Below are positions 58,275 to 64,000 of a stretch of 64,000 bases of DNA, in pieces. Both the position numbers and the translations under genes were made by a program. The notes below the pieces were generated by a model. It was not told the DNA's origin, made no database searches, and worked only from the letters and a program-made list of their open reading frames with translations. The first letter of the stretch is position 1. Each line of letters begins with the position of its first letter. The DNA comes from Acanthosepion pharaonis. Lineage: Eukaryota; Mollusca; Cephalopoda; Sepiida; Sepiidae. The stretch spans positions 1 to 64,000 of the forward strand of contig CAHIKZ030003330.1 of NCBI GenBank assembly GCA_903632075.3, read 5' to 3'.

Positions 58275-60735
58275 ATAAATGTTTGTCACAGAATTATATG
58301 ATGGAAGCTGCTGCAAACATTAAAGGTAAGTCTAAATTTAAAATCTCAACGTTTAGAAATCATGAAAATTTTATTTAGCTAAAAAAAGATAACTTTCATT
58401 TATTAGCATGGCATTTTACCAACATATTCATTAAATTCTATCATTTATTTATATAATTATTTTCTTTTTTAAATAAAGATTGTTAATTATATATGCAGTT
58501 TAAGTTCTCCATGATGAATCACTTTTTTTTGGAATATGGTTGGTCTTATTGTTTTGGTAAAAAAAAAAAACATTTAAAGAAGAATTAGTCTGCATCTCTT
58601 TTGAAATATGAGAAAGTATTTTGCTACTTATTTGAATATCAATCATATCCTTTTTATGTTTGCAAGTCAAAAGATTTTGTAAGATTTTCAAAATTACTCC
58701 ATAATAAATTGTTTTCCTTAAAACAAAGGAAACCTAAACTGATCAAGTTGTTCAGATTTAGCGTTTTATTATTATTACTTCTGGAATATTATTTGCTTTC
58801 ATTTAGTCTTTCCTTTCAATTCCTTGAAAATTGATGGCATCATCAAACTGGCCAATTGAAGACACTTGGTATTTAAAAGAGCACAAATTATTAAGAGATA
58901 ATTTGGTATCATTATTGGGAAATCAGTATAATGAAATATTGGTAATGGATAGACAATACCCTATTAGAAAATTTGAATTTCTTTCATTGGAAAGATCACT
59001 GACTTCATAAAATCAATGTTTAGGAGACAATACAATCATGGTTTTATTGTTGAGATTTACAGTTTAACTTAGTCTGGAACAAAACTGCAAGTATGATGTA
59101 TTTAGTATGGCCCAAATTCACCAAACTTCAGAGTAGTAATGGTCTGTTAGACTAGAACATGAGCCATTAAATTGAAAATCTATTTGATTAATCTTCAAGG
59201 TTTTTTTTTTGCACTGATTCAACAATACTTTTAATTTGTTACATACCTCAGACTTATTTCATATTAACAGAACATTTTCATGAATCTTGCTTTCATCTGT
59301 AGTACTTCAATGTCATTTTAGTTAACAACATCTCTTCTTATCTACAATTTGAACTCTATGAATGACAGCACTGCTATAATTGTTTATAATGATATAAACA
59401 TATATAATATTATATAAACACTGCTATAATTTTTTACAAGCCATACAGTTGTGCTTGGTATGAGGAGAATTAGGCTTAGATGCTGGAAAAAATTGTGTAG
59501 ATATATGGGAGAAATCTCTGAAAATGCTGAAATTAATATATTGCACCTAACCACATCACAAGCAGAAATAATTATGTAGCCAGTTTCCATTTGGTGACAA
59601 TGACATAAATGTTGAAAACATTTAAATTCCACTTGATTGAAAATGTGTTTAGGTTTTTTTTGTATTTTCACAAATTGATCTATATTTCAAATTAAATAAA
59701 TAATATATATAACAATATTTTCAAATTATAATAAATTTTCAGAATTCCAATAAATTCTCAATTTAATTCAATATCAAATTATAGCAATTTAAAAGAATAA
59801 AATTATGGTCTAAGGGAAATAAATAAACGGACATGTCGAATTAAAAAAACAGTAACTTTCAAAATAAAGGTATAATAAATATATAAAATAAATATATATT
59901 GAAAATAGCATATGTGTATATTCTGTTTAATAATATGGTAGGAAACAGCAAAATTAACAATATCCAACAAATTTAAAAAAAAAAAATTGAAAAACAAACA
60001 AGAAACTGTTGGGCTATAGATAGAATTTACGGAATTTTCCCATTGAGAACAATATGATCTTGTGTTTAAATTTCCAGTTTAATGGAGGTAACAACATTTT
60101 AGGCTACAAATGTTAATAAATAACAAAATTTGAGAATTCATCAAATTAATGTGTTCATAAATCCAAAAAAAATGGCTGTCTTGAAATTTTTTTCACATCA
60201 ATTTTCTCATTTTCCATTGTATTTTTTTTTTGTTGTTTATTAGTTTTCAAACTTTGGCCCATGATGCAGATAACATGTCAAGAAAATTTGGGAAATGGTT
60301 TATAAGAAATACAAAATAATTTGTTTCTCATCAAGACTCCAAAATAGTTTGTTTTTTTTTTTAAATATAAATGCACTCTCATTTAGACATGGGTGCAAAT
60401 TTTGGAGGATTTAGGCATGTTGTAGTTCCTTTGTGCCAAAACATTTATAGTAAATTGCCTTAAACAAAGACAGTAAGCTACATAGAAACGTTCACAAGGC
60501 CCAAACAATACAGATTCAAATTCATTTGAGGCTGCAAAACATACAAGTGTTGGTTGGGAAATTTTAATAATTTCATAGAATCTCTGGCTGCAGAATCTTA
60601 ACCAACTTGTCACATATATGAAATACAAATCCAGAATATGATGACACTCTAGAGACTGAAGGTAATATCAATTAAATCAAAGAATAGTTTTTTGGCTTGG
60701 CATTTTTTCATGACCTGGGATAAGCAGGTACAACA
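58275..60735. other. AT-rich intergenic sequence
   Basis: No gene recognised. 59,365-59,435 has a small tandem duplication of CACTGCTATAATT with ATATAAACA in between. Long A/T homopolymers occur near 58,560, 59,200, 59,980 and 60,350. Confidence 0.45.
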
Positions 60736-60739
60736 AGAG

Positions 60740-61312
60740 AACAACAACAACAACACTCAGAAAACAGTCTTCCTGCCTTATGTAAAGGGGTTATCAGAGA
60801 AAATACAAAGGGTCAGTAATCCATATAACATCAGGACAATCTTCAAAAGCTAGATGACACTTATCTCTTCCAAGTAAGATACCCCCCAATTGAGGAGAAC
60901 ATGACTAAAGACTGTGTGTATGCCATCCTGTGCAGCTGCGGAAATAAATATAAAGAGGAAACAGGCCGCCCCCTTAGGGTAAGGCTTCAAGAACACCAAA
61001 AAGCTCTAATATGAGGGGAAGCGGAAAAATCAGGCATGGCTGACCACATATGGAGAGAGAAGGGAGATCACTGTCCTCTTTGGGATCAGGTTGAGATCAT
61101 AGACAAAGAACATCATTGAAAAATTCGTAAACTTAAGGAATCAACACATCTGCTAGGCCAAAAAAATCTCCCAAGCCGCACAGGCATAGAAATGAATACA
61201 ATTTGAGAACCAGTAATAAGGAGTGCCAGAGAAAAGCAATCACGAAAATTGCAATATGAGCTCTGGGAAAAAATGATGGCTGAAAACATTAGGTTTATAA
61301 TACCCAGAAATT
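60740..61312 (+). pseudogene. Penelope-like element C-terminus with GIY-YIG domain
   Basis: From 60,770: LPYVKGLSEKIQ, NPYNIRT and FKS, then TKDCVYAILCSCGNKYKEET and GRPLRVRLQEHQKALI (about 60,905-61,010). SGMADHIWREKGD, PLWDQVEIIDKEHH and KIRKLKES follow (to about 61,150). CVYAI..CSCGNKYKEETGR is the GIY-YIG core of Penelope endonucleases, in which the Cys pair and the ETGRPL.VR.QEH segment are characteristic. The second GIY-YIG Tyr block is KYKEE where KYxGE is usual. In-frame stops occur after QKALI, after KEHH and after NTI. The ORF runs directly into the SINE-like 3' tail at 61,320. Confidence 0.9.
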
Positions 61313-61605
61313 CATAAACAGATGTCCTCAAGGAGACATGGCACAGTGGATAAAGGCATTAGTTCAATACCTGGTTAAGGCAGTGGAGAATTTGGAGAGG
61401 GGAATTAACAGGAGATAACTGATAACTGACATCCATTAAACATGGCATGTGGAACTAGAACAGTCTACCCCAGCAAGTGAAATAAAGGGTTCAGTTCGAC
61501 ATTTCAACCACCTGAAGAAGGCCAGAGCGTACAATGGCCAAAATGTTGTGATAAATATGGCGACAAAAATGAGGACAATAGTCCAAATAATATAAATAGT
61601 ATTTT
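61313..61605 (+). repeat. Penelope 3' tail shared with SINEs
   Basis: Starts with GGAGACATGGCACAGTGGAT (tRNA box A-like) and includes TTCAATACCTGGTTAAGGCA, GATAACTGATAACTGACATC, AAATAAAGGGTTCAGTTCGA and CACCTGAAGAAGGCCAGAGC. A hairpin-forming GTACAATGGCCAAAATGTTGTG follows, ending ACAATAGTCCAAATAAT. The same units without the Penelope ORF occur at 34,745, 39,480 and 40,381-40,822. Confidence 0.8.
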
Positions 61606-63470
61606 TTCACAATGTACAAACAACAATTTAGAGACATTTCTAAAAACTCGAGCAACATTTCAACATTTGAAATTTTAAATCATGATTGAGTAATATAAAT
61701 CTGAACCCATTCCTAGTCTTTTCATCAGTGGCATCATGGCAATCAAGAGGCAGTAATGACAGCTTGGAAATAAACTTCTAGACTTGATTACTGCTAGATC
61801 ACTAAATTTTTGTGGATCAGAGGGCTTTTGGCTCGTGAGAAGGTTTTTTGGTTACCCACCTCACGGTTTTTTGTTCCTACTTGCTATTATCAGTTGAGTT
61901 ACCCCCACAAATCCAGCAAGAGAAACCAAAGTCAGGCCCATCTTTGTTTCAAAGATGTCTACATGAGTGACAGAGTAACTAAATATGAATGTCAGTAGGG
62001 GAGAGTACGATTCAAGTTATCAATTTCACTAGAGGCTGTGACTGTATGAAGGTCTAAAAAGAGGTGAAGCAAGCAAATAGTGCTGAATAAATGTCAAATG
62101 ACAGATCAAAAAACAGCCCAAAGACAACTCTGGAAAAAAAGCACTGTCAGGTCTAGGTACTGAGACTATCACTTTCATTGGAACCTCTGCATCTGCAATT
62201 ATATTGCTTTGTTAACTTTCCATCATTTGGCAGCACTAACAGATGACATATATTGAGGAGAAAGAGCAGATTGAGATAATACTAATAAAGACAATATTTG
62301 CCATGATATGAATTAATTGGCTGAAATGATTAGGTTAATGAAAAAAACATATCTGTAATTGTAATATGGTGAAGGTTATCTCAAATGTCAATTTTTGGTG
62401 TTGCTTTCAAATTCTTTTGAGTATAATCAAAAAAATTTTATCTTTCAAACAGGATTTTAAATAATTTAATTAAACTAGTACATTGATTTGTTTTATTTGC
62501 TTCAGGATAAAAATCCATTCAGTGATTTCATAAAATTTAGAATGACTCAGTAAAATTTGACAGCTTTACATCTGCTATATCCCATAATAACAATGACTGA
62601 TTCATAAGAAAAAAATGTCAAAATTAAGTGAAAACAAAAATTCTTTATCACCAAACATTAACAGGTTTAGTTAAGTAAATCCTCTGCAAAGAAAAAAAGT
62701 TATTTAAGGTAAATACTATGTATTTTGCAATTCACCCCCACCATGCAGTGATTCAAGTTCCTCAGATTAAAAATGCTTCTCAGAAACTAATGGCTGCTCC
62801 CCAAGAGAGACCTAATATATTATATGAACAAATTCTCAAATTACACTGATGCTTTTTGTCGTGATTTTCATCAATCAGTCGACAAAAAAAAAAAAAAAAA
62901 AAATGGTATGAAAATAGTCTTGTCTAATCACAAAAGATTTATTTGATCCAATTAATATAAAAAAATTAACTTTTCATGCTCTCAATTATTTATGGGATAT
63001 TAAAGTTTTCAAACTTTTCCTACAGATATTTTTTTTTCCTTCTCAAAAAGGAAAATTAAAACAATTCTTCAATATGATCAAACATTTTTCTTCAAGGACT
63101 GACAACATGTGTAAACAAACCAGATTCCTTTGTGATTCATGTAGTGGTCTGCATTAAAATTTTCAAAATGGTTGGAATTTCAAAACCTCTGATATTTGAA
63201 AATTTTCTGCACAGAAGCTGCTAATCATAGTATGCCCAGTCTGGTAAGTTTAACATGCCTCAACTCAAATGCAACAGTCTTTATACAATCCGTTAACAGT
63301 GCAACAAGCAATTGAGCTTTGGCATCTAAATCAGCTATAATTTTACATGACCTTTGGTAATGCTAGTCCTGTTATTTTTTAATTTTCTTCACATATTGCA
63401 AAATTTTTGATTTTGTTGACTGAACACTATAGTAGGGTCAATTGGGAAAAAGAATCTGTGAGAAAAAGAG
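61606..63470. other. AT-rich intergenic sequence
   Basis: No gene recognised; A-runs near 62,885-62,903. The 62-codon frame at 61,810-61,998 has no recognisable domain. Confidence 0.45.
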
Positions 63471-63479
63471 CACCATGAC

Positions 63480-63832
63480 AATTCACTCCTCCAAAAATCT
63501 GGAAATGGCATGCTGTACTGCTTGGCATTCATGCCAGAAGCTCCAATGCAAACATTTCAGAATGTTTTGGGTGTCAATCTAAGGACAGTACAAAGGATTT
63601 GGAAAGAGTTGGATGTGTCGAATTGTGATTATATGAAGGTGTGTTTGGAGTGATGGTAATAATTATTTCTCCATTCATTTTCCCACAGGGCCTCAGACTC
63701 AACACAGAAGCCTATATCAAATGCTTCAATGAGGAAATAGTCAAAAGGGTATTTGCTGGAAGACCCTCTGTCTGGCAAAAGGACTCTGCACCATTGACAA
63801 AAATTGATGGTTCAGGTTCAGACAATTTCTAA
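63480..63832 (+). pseudogene. mariner/Tc1-type transposase relic with internal deletion
   Basis: The first part reads VNLRTVQRIWKELDVSNCDY (about 63,571-63,630), preceded out of frame by degraded helix-turn-helix sequence. The second (63,641-63,832) reads VFGVMVIIISPFIFPQGLRL, NTEAYIKCFNEEIVK and VFAGRPSVWQKDSAP. In this family LRTVQRI.KEL belongs to the N-terminal DNA-binding half, and RP.VWQQDSAP carries the second catalytic Asp. The segment with the first catalytic Asp is missing between the two, and the C-terminal third is absent. Both missing pieces make it inactive. Confidence 0.88.
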
Positions 63833-63852
63833 GGTACTTACCTTTTTGTACA

Positions 63853-63903
63853 TTCTGGACATTAAAAATTGGTAAAAAGAAGATAACTTTTTAATGTCCA
63901 GAA
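63853..63903. repeat. perfect 16 bp inverted repeat
   Basis: TTCTGGACATTAAAAA (63,853-63,868) and TTTTTAATGTCCAGAA (63,888-63,903) are perfect reverse complements with a 19 bp loop. It lies 20 bp after the transposase relic. It could be the residue of element termini or a small hairpin; function unknown. Confidence 0.8.
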
Positions 63904-64000
63904 CAAAAACCCAAAAGGATTTTGAAATACCTAAAAGATATTTTGATCAATTTTTATGGTGGCAGCATTGATTTTTTTAACAAAAAACAAAAAAAAAAAA

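Noticed and set aside
61530..61560. Hammerhead ribozyme in the CCTGAAGAAGG...GAAACGTTG tail (Penelope elements are known to carry them)
   Set aside because: CTGAAGA and a GAAA are present, but the segment between them does not form the required stem II, and no matching stem III with a UH cleavage site was found in any copy.

Overview
The window looks like intergenic, repeat-dominated DNA from an invertebrate metazoan. The evidence is an AT-rich background with long homopolymers and (AT)n/(GT)n microsatellites, tRNA-derived SINEs, Penelope-like elements with a GIY-YIG tail, Mag-like Ty3/gypsy elements, a Tx1/L1-like LINE and a mariner-type transposase relic. A lophotrochozoan such as a mollusc is my guess; nothing in the sequence settles the taxon. 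I recognise no intact host protein-coding gene. Every recognisable protein belongs to a decayed mobile element.

Layout. 1-6.6 kb: a ~5.9 kb-period direct duplication plus inverted and fold-back copies of a dispersed AT-rich repeat. 8.06-8.52 kb: a MITE with terminal inverted repeats. 9.6-19.7 kb: a Penelope-like element ORF split by a 9.5 kb insertion with TG...CA ends and a short target duplication; the insertion is almost entirely a CpG-rich 80-101 bp tandem array. 20.1-27 kb: two Mag-like Ty3/gypsy elements facing each other, both broken, meeting tail to tail near 23,345. 27.4-32.3 kb: a diverged ~390 bp tandem array holding a second, ~165 bp, tandem array. 32.3-41.5 kb: mostly unassigned AT-rich DNA with microsatellites, SINEs carrying a Penelope-like 3' tail, a LINE scrap and a ~450 bp near-palindrome. 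41.5-50.8 kb: two head-to-tail, deletion-bearing copies of a Tx1-like LINE on the minus strand, bracketed by an identical 15 bp sequence, one of them carrying an inserted LTR fragment. 50.8-64 kb: two promoter/first-exon-like sites (50.9 and 54.1 kb), a third gypsy relic, SINEs, a Penelope GIY-YIG tail and a mariner relic.

The elements form a nested stratigraphy rather than a pathway: Penelope first, then the LTR-like satellite carrier inside it; LINE first, then an LTR element inside it. The most unusual object is the satellite-filled insertion at 9,896-19,390. It looks like a solo LTR or non-autonomous LTR-type element whose body has expanded into a CpG-rich satellite in an otherwise CpG-poor region.
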